A stretch of DNA of 64,000 nucleotides, from the NCBI GenBank assembly GCA_030432295.1, contig JAUIHI010000005.1:62001-126000 (forward strand), in the 5' to 3' direction. The translations under genes were made by a program, and so were the position numbers. Below are positions 1 through 8,064 of the stretch, piece after piece. Within the stretch, counting starts at the first letter, position 1; each line of letters opens with the position of its first letter. The notes under the pieces were generated by a model that saw only the letters and a list, made by a program, of their open reading frames with translations, had not been told where the DNA came from and did not search any database. The DNA is from Anaerolineae bacterium. GTDB lineage: Bacteria > Chloroflexota > Anaerolineae > Caldilineales > Caldilineaceae.

Positions 1-1
1 C

Positions 2-169
2 ACTTCCTTCAACCTGCGCGGGGAGCCGATTGTGACGACTCCGCAAAATGCCTTCAATACTTTCGTGGGCAGCGATATTGACGTGCTGGTGCTGGAGAAT
101 TTTGTGGTGCGCAAAGAGGATATGGGCGACCGCTGGCAACCGGCCTTCAAAGGCGCGTTGGGGGAATAG
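2..169 (+). CDS. Carbamoyltransferase, C-terminal fragment (NodU/CmcH family)
   Basis: The last 55 codons of a gene that begins before the window. The visible residues contain SFNLRGEPIV, then TPQNAFNTF and DVLVLENFVV. This matches the C-terminal SFNxRGEPIVxTPxDA...DxLVLxNFL block of NodU/CmcH-type O-carbamoyltransferases, which transfer a carbamoyl group from carbamoyl phosphate to sugar or natural-product hydroxyls. The stop is 6 nt before the next start, so it is probably co-transcribed with the SGNH hydrolase. That pairing suggests surface glycan or secondary-metabolite decoration, which is inference. The N-terminal catalytic domain is outside the window. Confidence 0.7.
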   Translation, partial: TSFNLRGEPIVTTPQNAFNTFVGSDIDVLVLENFVVRKEDMGDRWQPAFKGALGE

Positions 170-175
170 AAAACG

Positions 176-1756
176 ATGCGCAAAGCACTGAGTCTTCTTC
201 TGCTGATACTCTTCTATCTCGCCCTTTCCGCGGTCACCGCGGAGATCGGCGTGCGTCTGACCCGCTCTGCGCCGCCTGCTGAGGCCAGCGGCTGGTTCTG
301 GCAGGTGCCCGATCCGGTCACTGGTTGGAGCCACATCCCCGGCGCCAGTGGACGTTCCTTCAACCCTTTCTACGAATTTGACGCGCAGGTCTCCTTCAAC
401 AGTCTGGGCATCCGCGGGCCGGAGTCTTTGGGCTATGCCAAAGGCGACGCCGTATACCGGGTGCTGCTCCTGGGCGACTCGTTTATGGAAGCCGTGCAGG
501 TCAACGACGACGAAACCCTGGGCGAACAGTTGCGCTCCCTTTTACAGTCGCAGATGGGCAGGCCGGTGGAAGTTGTCAACGCCGGTGTCAGCGGTTTTGG
601 CACGGATCAGGAATTGCTCTGGCTGCGGGAAGAGGGGGTGAAATATGCGCCGGATTTGGTGCTGCTGGCCGTCTATCCTCACAATGACTTTATGAATAAT
701 GGGGAACTGCTGGAATCGGCCAACCAGGGCGGCATCAACAAACCCTTCTTTTCGCTGGTCGATGGCACGCTGGAACTCCACTACTATCCCTTTGACCCGG
801 CGACAGTGCCCGCCGTGACTAGCCCCTTTGTGGAAGAGGCCCTGCCCGATACGCCGCCCGGCCCGCTTACGCTTGTGGCGACGTGGCTGCGCGACCGCTC
901 CGCTTTCTATCGCTATTTCGACCCCCACATCCGAGTCGCTGCGCCCCGTCTGGCTGCCTGGCTGGCCCGCACAGGTCTGCTCTCCCCGGGTCAGGAGAGC
1001 AAACTGGTGGCCCAGCCCGATAGCTATGTGCCCCTCACCTATGGCATCTACCAGAACCCACCCGGCCCGGAATGGGAGGAGTCGGTGCGTCTGACCACAG
1101 CGCTCTTTGGCGAGATTCGCGCGACTGCCGAATCCTTGGGCGTGCCTGTCGCTGCCCTGGTCATCCCCTCGCCCGAATCTGTCTACCCGGATCGCTGGCA
1201 GCAGATTTTGACCCAATTTCCGGTTATGCGCAGCGACGCCTGGGACCTGCAACAGCCGGAGCGTCTGGCAATGGCCGGTTTGGCGGACGCGGGGATTCCT
1301 GCCATTTCTCTGGCCGGGAGCTTTGCCCAAAACGCAACCACGTCTCCCCTGCTCTACTTTGTCGAGGAAGGACACTGGACCGCAGACGGCCATCGGCTGG
1401 GCGCGCTGGCTGGGTTCAATTTTCTGGGCGAGAGCGGACTGATTCCTGACCTCGCCGCAGAGCCGCTGCCCCTGACCCTGCCCAAACCGGCCCGCACTTG
1501 GGGCGAGTGGGTTGTGCTGGCAATTCTGCTGGTGATAGGGGTTTCCATTCTGTGGGAGATGTGGAAGAGCGGGCCAGTGCGCTGGTTGCGCAACTTTGGC
1601 ATCGGTCTGGCCACGGTGGGTGAGTTGCTCCGCTATATGGTCCGCCAACGCCAGTTCGCGCTGCTGCCTCTGTTGATTATCCTCCTCACCTTTGCCGGGC
1701 TGCTGGTGTTGGCCCAGGCGTCGGTGGTGGGGCCATTCATTTACACCCTCATCTGA
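176..1756 (+). CDS. Membrane-anchored SGNH/GDSL-type hydrolase-like protein
   Basis: A 526-residue protein. Residues about 5-22 form an N-terminal signal anchor. The SGNH block I motif GDSF is at about 100-103 with the nucleophilic Ser, and the block V pair TADGH is near residue 400, so the catalytic Ser and Asp/His of the fold are present. Two hydrophobic segments near the C terminus (about 446-465 and 495-518) make it a likely membrane protein with the hydrolase domain outside the cytoplasm. SGNH enzymes of this layout often act on acyl groups of polysaccharides, but the substrate cannot be read from sequence. The start follows the carbamoyltransferase by 6 nt. The stop overlaps the cobU start by 1 nt (TGATG), indicating translational coupling. 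Confidence 0.7.
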   Translation: MRKALSLLLLILFYLALSAVTAEIGVRLTRSAPPAEASGWFWQVPDPVTGWSHIPGASGRSFNPFYEFDAQVSFNSLGIRGPESLGYAKGDAVYRVLLLGDSFMEAVQVNDDETLGEQLRSLLQSQMGRPVEVVNAGVSGFGTDQELLWLREEGVKYAPDLVLLAVYPHNDFMNNGELLESANQGGINKPFFSLVDGTLELHYYPFDPATVPAVTSPFVEEALPDTPPGPLTLVATWLRDRSAFYRYFDPHIRVAAPRLAAWLARTGLLSPGQESKLVAQPDSYVPLTYGIYQNPPGPEWEESVRLTTALFGEIRATAESLGVPVAALVIPSPESVYPDRWQQILTQFPVMRSDAWDLQQPERLAMAGLADAGIPAISLAGSFAQNATTSPLLYFVEEGHWTADGHRLGALAGFNFLGESGLIPDLAAEPLPLTLPKPARTWGEWVVLAILLVIGVSILWEMWKSGPVRWLRNFGIGLATVGELLRYMVRQRQFALLPLLIILLTFAGLLVLAQASVVGPFIYTLI

Positions 1757-2382
1757 TGGGCCTATCTGCTAATCCTCTATATTTCATTCTCGGCGGCGCG
1801 CGCAGTGGCAAGAGCGATTACGCCCTGGAACTGGCCCGCGGGCTGGCCGGGGATGGCCCGATCCTCTTCATTGCCACGGCCCAGGCTGGCGACGACGAAA
1901 TGGCCGAGCGCATCGTCCGCCACCGTTCCGAGCGCCCCGGCCATTGGCAGACGTTAGAAGCGCCCCTCCACGTAGGCCGTCGCTGGCGGGAATTCCCAAT
2001 TTCCAATCCCCAATCTCCAATCCCCTCCGCTGCTCTGTTGGACTGTCTCACCCTTCTCGTCGCCAATCTCCTTTTTGCCGAGGGCGCAGACCCGGAGAAC
2101 GATCCGGAGTCGCTCTTTCAGGCGCGGGTGGATGGGGAGATCGACGAACTGCTAGCTGCTCAGGTGGAGCTGAACGTGCCGCTAATTGTCGTCAGCAACG
2201 AAGTGGGGCTGGGGATCGTCCCGACGGGCCGCATCAGCCGTCTCTACCGGGATCTGCTGGGCCGGGCCAATCGACGGCTGGCCGCGGCTGCGGATCACCC
2301 CCTCTTTCTCCTGGCGGGCATCCCCCTGGACCTGAAACGCTGGCAGGCGGATTTCCCCAGCGAAGGTAGCATCCAAAGCTGA
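1756..2382 (+). CDS. cobU: Bifunctional adenosylcobinamide kinase / adenosylcobinamide-phosphate guanylyltransferase
   Basis: CobU phosphorylates adenosylcobinamide and then attaches GMP, in the nucleotide-loop assembly of cobalamin. The P-loop GGARSGKS is at about residues 13-20. The C-terminal block VVSNEVGLGIVPTGRISR, followed by YRDLLGRANRRLA, is diagnostic of the family. At 208 residues it is slightly longer than usual (about 180). The excess includes residues about 80-91, a low-complexity insert (PISNPQSPIPS) encoded by CCAATCC-type repeats at 1993-2028. No other cobalamin gene is visible, so it is probably a scavenging or dispersed function. It starts on the last base of the upstream stop codon. 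Confidence 0.9.
   Translation: MGLSANPLYFILGGARSGKSDYALELARGLAGDGPILFIATAQAGDDEMAERIVRHRSERPGHWQTLEAPLHVGRRWREFPISNPQSPIPSAALLDCLTLLVANLLFAEGADPENDPESLFQARVDGEIDELLAAQVELNVPLIVVSNEVGLGIVPTGRISRLYRDLLGRANRRLAAAADHPLFLLAGIPLDLKRWQADFPSEGSIQS
1993..2028. repeat. CCAATCCCCAAT-type repeat translated inside cobU
   Basis: About 36 bp of degenerate repeats of CCAATCYCCAAT sit inside the cobU reading frame, encoding PISNPQSPIPS between the SERPGHWQTLEAPLHV block and the LLDCLTLLVANLL block. CobU relatives usually run from one block to the other with a short helical linker. The total length keeps the frame open. Confidence 0.6.
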
Positions 2383-2471
2383 ATCAGTCCACAAAACATA
2401 AGGACGCAAAGAAAGACCGGAGATGCTTCCTTTTTGTCTGCCTGTCGGCGGTTGCGGTGGTTGCCCAATAG

Positions 2472-2508
2472 AAAAATCCCGGCGCTTCCAGAAAGCGCCG
2501 GGATTTTT
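2472..2508. terminator. Bidirectional intrinsic terminator between cobU and spoVS-like gene
   Basis: A perfect 16-bp stem (2472-2487 with 2493-2508) with a 5-nt loop. The GC core TCCCGGCGC is flanked by an A-run on the left and a T-run on the right, so it can terminate transcripts from cobU (plus) and from the convergent SpoVS gene (minus). Confidence 0.85.
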
Positions 2509-2544
2509 TGATCTGTTCGCCTCGGTGGTTCTCCGCCGGGAACG

Positions 2545-2588
2545 CCGCCTATTGGCCGCCTACTGGCCGCCTACTGGCCGCCTACTGG
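2545..2588. repeat. Four tandem 11-bp repeats
   Basis: Four head-to-tail units of CCGCCTAYTGG, followed by a partial unit. The last unit overlaps the stop codon of the minus-strand SpoVS gene, so unit number could move its 3' end. Confidence 0.85.
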
Positions 2589-2869
2589 TCTACTGGTCGT
2601 GGCAACTGCGTGCAGATGTTGAGCCGCACGGCTGTCCGCTCTTCGTTGTCCACGACAATTCCGACATATTCCGGGACAAAGGCCAGATGCATATTTTCAT
2701 CTGTCACATATCGCTGGGCGATAATCACTGCTTTGAGCATACAGTAGACCGCATCTGTCCCAATGGCCTGGGTTTGGGCGAGTCCATTTTCCCGCATCTG
2801 TCCGGCAATTGCGCCTGCGACCCGATGGGGAGGGGAATCTGCTGCAACCCGTAAAAGTTGAACGCTCAT
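2582..2869 (-). CDS. spoVS: Stage V sporulation protein S family protein
   Basis: A 95-residue protein matching SpoVS along its length: an N-terminal LLRVAADSPPHRVAGAIAG segment, the AIGTDAVYCMLKAVIIAQ helix, and the terminal EERTAVRLNI strand. SpoVS has an Alba-like fold and is thought to bind nucleic acid; it occurs widely outside spore formers. The start at 2869 is chosen because the family begins there and AGGAG (2876-2880) lies 6 nt upstream. An upstream in-frame ATG would add unrelated residues. It is convergent with cobU across a strong terminator. No other sporulation genes are visible nearby, so a role in spore formation is not implied. Confidence 0.85.
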   Translation of the reverse strand: MSVQLLRVAADSPPHRVAGAIAGQMRENGLAQTQAIGTDAVYCMLKAVIIAQRYVTDENMHLAFVPEYVGIVVDNEERTAVRLNICTQLPRPVDQ

Positions 2870-3254
2870 TTTTTGCTCCTTGATGGTGGGTGTGTTGGAA
2901 TGGTTTGCTGGGGCAAACAAATGGGAGCGTGAAAGTTTCGGTTGGGTTTATTTCCTTCCTGATGGTTTCCGCTACAACTGCCTGCCCCCGCATGGATGAG
3001 CAGTCACAGGGTAGCACGCCGAGGCTATCACAGGCCTATCGTCTTCCTATCACACTTTTCGCAAAGGGTGTTGGGGTGATCTGTTTGGAAGCGAGGGGAA
3101 ACCAGCAGTACACGCCAAAAAGGCTTTGGGGAGTAGTTGGGGCGGTCAAAGGAAGAGGTGGTGAGGCAGCCATCCGGGAAGCGGCCACAAAATGAGGGAA
3201 TGGGGGAAGATACTCTGGCCGCTTCCCGGATGGTCGAAGTCGATGGCTGCGGGG
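2870..3254. other. Gene-free stretch upstream of spoVS and downstream of the enoyl-CoA hydratase
   Basis: I see no credible gene here. It holds the SpoVS ribosome binding site at its left end, presumably the SpoVS promoter (none clear enough to mark), and the inverted repeat at 3170-3233. Open frames lack coding character. Confidence 0.5.
3170..3233. repeat. 18-bp inverted repeat downstream of the enoyl-CoA hydratase
   Basis: CCATCCGGGAAGCGGCCA (3170-3187) is exactly repeated in inverse at 3216-3233 with a 28-nt spacer. It lies just past the stop of the minus-strand gene. There is no T-run, so it resembles a REP/palindromic repeat more than a canonical terminator, though it could protect or end the transcript. 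Confidence 0.8.
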
Positions 3255-4040
3255 TTACTTCCCCCGGAAGACCGGGGCACGCTTGCCCAGAAAAGCCGCG
3301 ACACCCTCCGCATAATCGTCGGTGTCGTAGATGGCGTCGGGCAGCATTCCTTCTTCTGGCGTCAGGTCGTGCAGGTCCGGTTTGCGCAGCATCGTCTGCA
3401 CCATCTGTTTGTGCCAGCGTTGGGCCAGGGGCGCCAGATTGACCATTCGACTGGTCAGTTCGGCCACCTGGCTCTCCACATCGACCAGGGGATGGACCTG
3501 GGAACAGAGACCGATGGCGTGGGCTTCGTCGGCTTTGACGAAACGCGCGGTCAGGAGCATATCGAGGGTGGCCCCCAGACCGATGAGATGGACCAAACGC
3601 TGCAATTCCCGATAGCCCACCAGTGTATTGAGTTGGGCTACGGGCATCCCAAAGACCGCGTTGTCGGCACAGATGCGCAGATCGCAGTGGGTTGCCAGCA
3701 TACAGCCTCCGCCCACGCAATAGCCCTTCACCAGGGCAATCGTCGGCTTGGAGAGACGGGCCAGGGATTTCAGGGCCAGTTCTACCCGGCCATTGTAGAT
3801 TTTGGCCTGCCAGGGGTCCCGGCGCTTTTCGGAAAATTCGCTGATGTCCCCGCCCGCGCTGAATGCATCATCGCCTGCGCCTGTCACCACCACCACACGC
3901 ACGCTGCTGTCCTGTTCCAGGTGGGCAACGATCTCGGCGAGGGCGCGCCACATCTCCAATGTCACAGCGTTGCGCTGGTCTGGCCGGTTGATGGTGAGGG
4001 TTGCTACACCATTTGTGTTGGAAAGAATCAGGGATTCCAC
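3255..4040 (-). CDS. Enoyl-CoA hydratase/isomerase (crotonase) family protein
   Basis: A 261-residue crotonase-fold enzyme that probably hydrates trans-2-enoyl-CoA in fatty-acid or amino-acid breakdown. Visible marks are the N-terminal GVATLTINRPDQRNAV, the oxyanion-hole segment GAGDDAFSAGGDISEF, and PTIALVKGYCVGGGCMLA, where the crotonase catalytic and oxyanion glycines lie. The position corresponding to the second catalytic Glu (after AVFGMPVAQLNTLV) is not glutamate, so isomerase or another crotonase activity is possible. The GTG start is preceded by GAGG about 8 nt upstream. It stands alone, with a divergent GNAT-like gene upstream. Its thiolase and dehydrogenase partners lie 47 kb away in this window. 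Confidence 0.8.
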   Translation of the reverse strand: MESLILSNTNGVATLTINRPDQRNAVTLEMWRALAEIVAHLEQDSSVRVVVVTGAGDDAFSAGGDISEFSEKRRDPWQAKIYNGRVELALKSLARLSKPTIALVKGYCVGGGCMLATHCDLRICADNAVFGMPVAQLNTLVGYRELQRLVHLIGLGATLDMLLTARFVKADEAHAIGLCSQVHPLVDVESQVAELTSRMVNLAPLAQRWHKQMVQTMLRKPDLHDLTPEEGMLPDAIYDTDDYAEGVAAFLGKRAPVFRGK

Positions 4041-4151
4041 AGGAGCACCTCAAATGTTGGGGTTGCGGAGCAAACAGACACCCATAGAATAGCGGGAAGG
4101 GGGGAGAACGTCAAGACGGGCGAGCGGGAACGAAATAGAGCGTAAACCTAC

Positions 4152-4180
4152 TTGTCAGCCACGTTGCTTTCCATTACAAT
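4152..4180 (+). promoter_or_regulatory. Candidate sigma-70-type promoter for the GNAT-like gene
   Basis: A -35 TTGTCA (4152-4157) and a -10 TACAAT (4175-4180) separated by 17 nt, about 105 nt upstream of the chosen start at 4286. It lies between divergent genes. Confidence 0.5.
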
Positions 4181-4285
4181 AGCCATAGGATTCTGCTCCA
4201 ATCGGCCAACCACGAAAAGAGGACGCTGACTTGCGCAGAGCCATGCGTGTGGATTCGCCCCATCCGTGTGTATGGGGCTTGAACA

Positions 4286-5353
4286 GTGGCTGTTTTCACA
4301 ACAGGAGTCGTGCGTTTGCCAATTCGGCCCTTCGCTCCGGGCGATGCTCTGCTTGTCCAACGCCTGAGCCGGTATGCCACCAGATTTCATATTGGAAGAT
4401 TTTTACTACAGCCCTCTTCCCCTTTGCAGGCTGCCTTTAGCGCCTATCTACCCTGGGCGTACAAAAGCAGCGTCACCTACGTTCTGCGCCAGGAGGGGCA
4501 CGGCCTGGCTCGTGCAGGCTTTGTCCAATGGCAACTGCGAATTGACCGGGCCGAAGCTGATCTGAAAGTGCTCAGCCCGGCCTTGGACGCGCCCAACGGC
4601 CACCCGGCCATCTGGCATAAACTTCTGGCCGAGAGCGCGCTCTCCCTGGCCGATCAACAGATTCGTCGCCTCTACAGCGAACTCTCAGACCAACCCCTGC
4701 TGGTCAATACTTTTATGCAGGCGGGCTTTCATCTCTATGCCCGGGAGACCATCTGGCGTCTGGCTGGGGATATGCAGACCCGGCCATTCGTGGATGATTC
4801 TGGCCTGCGCCCGCAGATGCGCCAGGACCAGTGGGCGTTGGAGCAGCTTTATGCCCGCATCACACCCCAGCCTGTGCGCCAGGCCGAAGCAGGCGAAGGG
4901 GAGAGCGACGGCAAAGGCGAATCCTTTACACCGCCGATTTTTACCACCCGCCATCTGCACCGGCCCCTGAGTAGTTATGTACTGGAAGGCACGGATAGGC
5001 TGGATGGCTGTGTGCAGATCGTTTGGGGCAAAACTGGCGCCTGGCTGCGGCTGTGGGTGGACAGCAACCAGCCAGACACCCGGCAAGTCCGCCTGCTGCT
5101 GGGGTATGCCCTCCAGCGCATCGCCGATTCCCCCCAGCGGGGACCGGTCTACATCGGCGTGCGCGACTACCAGAGCGGCATCGGGCCTGTGTTGGAGGAA
5201 TACGGTTTTGCGCCCTTTACGGATCGGGCGCGTATGGTGCGTTCCATCTGGCAACGGGCCAAGAAAGCCGTCGAGAACCGGCTGCCTGGGCTGGAAGCCG
5301 TGCGTGAAGCCATTCCCGGTTCCCTGGCCATGCCCCAGGCCAGCCAGGAATAG
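4286..5353 (+). CDS. GNAT-like acetyltransferase domain protein
   Basis: A 355-residue soluble protein with no signal or membrane segment. It resembles long GNAT-superfamily proteins: an N-terminal region beginning LPIRPFAPGDA, a middle TRHLHRPLSSYVLEG segment, and a C-terminal part with RLLLGYALQRI and PVYIGVRDYQSGIGPVLEEYGF, like the second half of an acetyl-CoA-binding fold. Substrate unknown. The GTG at 4286 is chosen for its weak upstream G-run. An in-frame GTG at 4310 follows AGGAG, but with only 2 nt spacing. A -35/-10 pair lies at 4152-4180. Confidence 0.5.
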   Translation: MAVFTTGVVRLPIRPFAPGDALLVQRLSRYATRFHIGRFLLQPSSPLQAAFSAYLPWAYKSSVTYVLRQEGHGLARAGFVQWQLRIDRAEADLKVLSPALDAPNGHPAIWHKLLAESALSLADQQIRRLYSELSDQPLLVNTFMQAGFHLYARETIWRLAGDMQTRPFVDDSGLRPQMRQDQWALEQLYARITPQPVRQAEAGEGESDGKGESFTPPIFTTRHLHRPLSSYVLEGTDRLDGCVQIVWGKTGAWLRLWVDSNQPDTRQVRLLLGYALQRIADSPQRGPVYIGVRDYQSGIGPVLEEYGFAPFTDRARMVRSIWQRAKKAVENRLPGLEAVREAIPGSLAMPQASQE

Positions 5354-5383
5354 TGGATCTTATCAGTTGAAAGGAGGAGACCA

Positions 5384-5434
5384 ATGGAACTTCTCGACCT
5401 GTGGGTGCGTAGTATGGGTACTTGGACGGAATAA
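5384..5434 (+). CDS. Possible 16-residue leader or small protein
   Basis: A 17-codon frame (MELLDLWVRSMGTWTE) preceded by a near-perfect Shine-Dalgarno, AAGGAGGAG, with 5 nt spacing. That is stronger than the site of either neighbour. It lies 30 nt after the GNAT-like gene and just before a terminator-like hairpin (5441-5463 plus T-run), an arrangement that would suit a leader peptide or a small protein. I do not recognise the peptide. Confidence 0.35.
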   Translation: MELLDLWVRSMGTWTE

Positions 5435-5437
5435 CAG

Positions 5438-5468
5438 AAGTTCAACTTTTCTGAAAAGTCGAATTTTT
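5438..5468 (+). terminator. Hairpin with T-run upstream of the R3H ATPase gene
   Basis: TTCAACTTTT (5441-5450) pairs with AAAAGTCGAA (5454-5463) with one mismatch, and the right arm runs into TTTTT. Its arms resemble the AGAAGTTCGACTTTT hairpin at 47959-47992, so it is probably the same repeat family acting as a terminator. Confidence 0.55.
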
Positions 5469-5510
5469 GTATCGGCTCTGTGCAATGTAGCATCAATTCT
5501 TTAGGGACCT

Positions 5511-7205
5511 ATGACACAAAGCAAACTTACTGACACAAGCACGACAGATGTACTTTCGATGAAAGAACAGGGCACAATGGCCCTGCGTATTACCGACGAT
5601 TTGGACCTGCTGCTGGATGTCCTCCCCCTGCGCATTCAGGATGCATTGCGGGAGATCGGGCGTCCCTCTGAACTGATCGAAGTGGTGATGGACCTGGGGC
5701 GTCTGCCCGAAGCCCGCTTCACCGACGGCGAAGTCTATCTCAGCACGGATGAGATCAGCGCGGACGATGTGCGCAATGTGATCGACAAAATCGGTGTGTT
5801 CGGCTCGGACAACCGGGCCGGGATCGAACGTACCCTGCACCGCATCTCCGCCATCCGCAACCGCAAGGGGCTGGTCATCGGTCTCACCTGCCGGGTGGGC
5901 CGGGCGGTCTATGGGGTGATCGAAATCATCCAGGACATTGTGCTCAGCGAAAAGAGTATTCTACTGCTGGGGCGGCCCGGTGTGGGCAAGACAACCCTCC
6001 TGCGCGAGGCGGCCCGGGTTCTCAGCGACAAGAAGCGGGTGGTCATTGTGGACACCAGCAATGAGATCGCGGGGGACGGCGACATCCCCCATCCGGCCAT
6101 CGGGCGTGCCCGGCGCATGCAGGTGGCCGAGCCGGAGCTTCAGCACGAGGTGATGATCGAAGCGGTGGAAAATCACATGCCCGAAGCGATTGTCATCGAC
6201 GAGATTGGCCGGGAGTTGGAGACTATCGCAGCCCGCACGATTGCGGAGCGGGGTGTGCAGCTCATCGGCACAGCCCACGGCAACAGTCTGGAGAATCTGC
6301 TGCTCAATCCCACCCTCTCTGATCTGGTGGGCGGCATTGACAGCGTGACCCTCTCTGACGAAGAGGCCCGGCGGCGGGGAACCCAGAAGACTGTGCTGGA
6401 GCGCAAAGCGCCGCCGACTTTCGATGTGCTGATCGAAATTCAGGACCGCAAGCGGATAATCGTCCATCACGAAGTGGGCGAGGCTGTAGACGCGATCCTG
6501 CGCGGCTGGACTCTCAGCCCGGAAGTGCGCTGGATCGACGAGAACCAGACCGTGCATATCGAAACCCTGGCGAACCAGGGCGAGAAGCGCATGGGCAACA
6601 GCGGTGGACGCCGGGACAACAGCCAGCGGGCGGCCAATGGGGATCGCCGCTCCGGGCGGAGTCGGGGAGGCAGTGCAGAACCAGCCGAAACCGCCGCGAC
6701 CAATGGCAGCCAACAGGCCGCGCCCCAGGCAGAAAAGGCCGTGCGATCTGTACGGGTCTTCCCCTATGGCATCGGCCAGAACCGCCTGCGCTCTGCGGCC
6801 AAGAATCTGAATGTCAATGTGGAGATCGTACCGGAAATCAACGATGCCGACATTGTGATGACGCTGAAGAACTATTACCGGCAAAAGCCCCAGCCGATTG
6901 CAGATGCCGAACGGCGCAATGTGCCTGTCTATGTGCTGCGCAGCAATACTGTGACACAGATGGAGCAGTGTCTGCTGGATGTCTTCCACCTGAATTCACC
7001 CAATTCGGAAGCAGCCTTTGATATGGCCATGCGTGAAACCCAGGACGCCATCCAGCGTCTTCTAAAGGGTGCAGACTCGGCGGAGCTACAACCCCAGGCC
7101 GCGGCGATCCGCAGCCAGCAGCATCAATTGGCGAGGGCGGCCAATCTGGTCAGCCACAGCTATGGCCGAGAACCCCATCGCCGGGTGCGCATCTTCAGCC
7201 AGTAA
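5511..7205 (+). CDS. R3H domain nucleic-acid-binding AAA ATPase (Ycf45/SpoIIIAA type)
   Basis: A 564-residue protein. The N-terminal half contains a SpoIIIAA-like ATPase: Walker A GRPGVGKT at about 154-161, the [15 protein letters not shown] motif that follows it, and Walker B VIDEI at about 228-232. A basic, Gly/Arg/Gln-rich linker of low complexity follows (about 365-410), then a domain with [13 protein letters not shown] and a C-terminal R3H-like segment ending [13 protein letters not shown]. This order is typical of the cyanobacterial and plastid Ycf45 family, which is predicted to bind single-stranded nucleic acid; its function is poorly known. The start at 5511 has no clear Shine-Dalgarno, and an internal ATG at residue 17 or 23 is possible. 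It is followed by tmk and darA on the same strand. Confidence 0.85.
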   Translation: MTQSKLTDTSTTDVLSMKEQGTMALRITDDLDLLLDVLPLRIQDALREIGRPSELIEVVMDLGRLPEARFTDGEVYLSTDEISADDVRNVIDKIGVFGSDNRAGIERTLHRISAIRNRKGLVIGLTCRVGRAVYGVIEIIQDIVLSEKSILLLGRPGVGKTTLLREAARVLSDKKRVVIVDTSNEIAGDGDIPHPAIGRARRMQVAEPELQHEVMIEAVENHMPEAIVIDEIGRELETIAARTIAERGVQLIGTAHGNSLENLLLNPTLSDLVGGIDSVTLSDEEARRRGTQKTVLERKAPPTFDVLIEIQDRKRIIVHHEVGEAVDAILRGWTLSPEVRWIDENQTVHIETLANQGEKRMGNSGGRRDNSQRAANGDRRSGRSRGGSAEPAETAATNGSQQAAPQAEKAVRSVRVFPYGIGQNRLRSAAKNLNVNVEIVPEINDADIVMTLKNYYRQKPQPIADAERRNVPVYVLRSNTVTQMEQCLLDVFHLNSPNSEAAFDMAMRETQDAIQRLLKGADSAELQPQAAAIRSQQHQLARAANLVSHSYGREPHRRVRIFSQ

Positions 7206-7214
7206 ATGATCTGG

Positions 7215-7283
7215 ACCACAAAGGCACAAAGACACAGAGGAAAACGACTCTTTCTTTTCTTTGTGTCTTCGTGTCTTTGTGGT
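7215..7283. repeat. ACCACAAAG-type palindromic repeat, copy 1
   Basis: A long hairpin between the R3H gene and tmk. The left arm ACCACAAAGGCACAAAGACA (from 7215) pairs with a right arm ending at 7283 in CTTTGTGGT, with about 26 of 30 positions matching. The same sequence family recurs at 23930, 25603 and 44197. It reads open into tmk and would add a false N-terminal extension if an upstream start were used. Confidence 0.85.
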
Positions 7284-7316
7284 TGTTTTTTTGTAGACAA
7301 CTGCAAAGGCAATCCT

Positions 7317-7970
7317 GTGTTTATCACTTTTGAAGGACCGGAAGGCAGCGGCAAGACCACCCAAATTCATCTTTTGGCCGATTGGCTGCAAAGCCAGGAC
7401 CGGGCGGTTGTAACCACCCGGGAGCCAGGGGGAACCCGCATTGGCAACGGGGTGCGCGCCCTGCTGCTGGACATCAACCACACGGAGATGACCCCCCGCA
7501 CAGAGACGCTGCTCTTCAATGCAGCCCGTGCCCAGATCGTCCACGAGGTGATCCGTCCCGCGTTGGAAGCCGGACAGGTCGTCCTGTGTGATCGCTTTTT
7601 CGACAGTACTCTGGCCTATCAGGGCTACGGCTATGGCCAGGACCGGGCTGAGTTGGGGCGAATCATCCGCTATGCCACGGGCGGCCTGACCCCAGACTTG
7701 ACGATCTATTTGGATGTGCAGCCGGAGGTGGGGCTGGCGCGTAAACAGTCGGGCAGCACCCAGGAGTGGAATCGATTGGATGCCAGAGCCGTGGCATTTC
7801 ATCAGGCGGTGCAAAAGGGCTACGAGGAGTTGATCCGGGCCGAACCGGCGCGCTGGTCTGTGATTGCAGGCGACCTGCCTGCCAATACCGTACACACGGC
7901 TGTTGTGTCGCTGGTGGCTTCCCGGCTGTCTGTGGCGCGTGAAATGGAAGTAGAGGAGATGCAGAGATGA
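7317..7970 (+). CDS. tmk: Thymidylate kinase
   Basis: Phosphorylates dTMP to dTDP. The P-loop GPEGSGKTT occurs at about residues 8-16, followed by the TREPGGT motif containing the dTMP-contacting DR/EPGG element, then CDRFFDSTLAYQGYG. From the GTG at 7317 the length is 217 residues, normal for the family. AAAGG (7305-7309) lies 7 nt upstream of that GTG. An ATG at 7206 is in frame, but its 37 extra residues only translate the repeat at 7215-7283. The gene is followed by darA, the same tmk-darA order as in Bacillus (yaaQ). Confidence 0.93.
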   Translation: MFITFEGPEGSGKTTQIHLLADWLQSQDRAVVTTREPGGTRIGNGVRALLLDINHTEMTPRTETLLFNAARAQIVHEVIRPALEAGQVVLCDRFFDSTLAYQGYGYGQDRAELGRIIRYATGGLTPDLTIYLDVQPEVGLARKQSGSTQEWNRLDARAVAFHQAVQKGYEELIRAEPARWSVIAGDLPANTVHTAVVSLVASRLSVAREMEVEEMQR

Positions 7971-7980
7971 AATTGGTAAG

Positions 7981-8048
7981 AAAAACCGAGTTTTTACGCC
8001 GAGTCTCGCCTCTGATTTTCGATCATTCTTTCGAAAAACTCGGTTTTT
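7981..8048. repeat. CCGAGTTTTT palindromic repeat, copy 1
   Basis: AAAAACCGAGTTTTT (7981-7995) and its exact inverse AAAAACTCGGTTTTT (8034-8048) enclose a 38-nt spacer. The same 15-nt arms occur at 26371-26439. It lies between tmk and darA and could act as a weak terminator or processing site in that transcript. Confidence 0.85.
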
Positions 8049-8064
8049 TGATTGGAGTGCTGAG

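Noticed and set aside
2423-2854. Plus-strand 143-codon frame opposite spoVS
   Set aside because: Antisense to a recognised gene, and it translates the terminator and tandem repeats.
7206-7316. Longer thymidylate kinase N terminus starting at the ATG at 7206
   Set aside because: The extra 37 residues only translate the ACCACAAAG-type palindrome. The GTG at 7317 has a Shine-Dalgarno and gives the family length.
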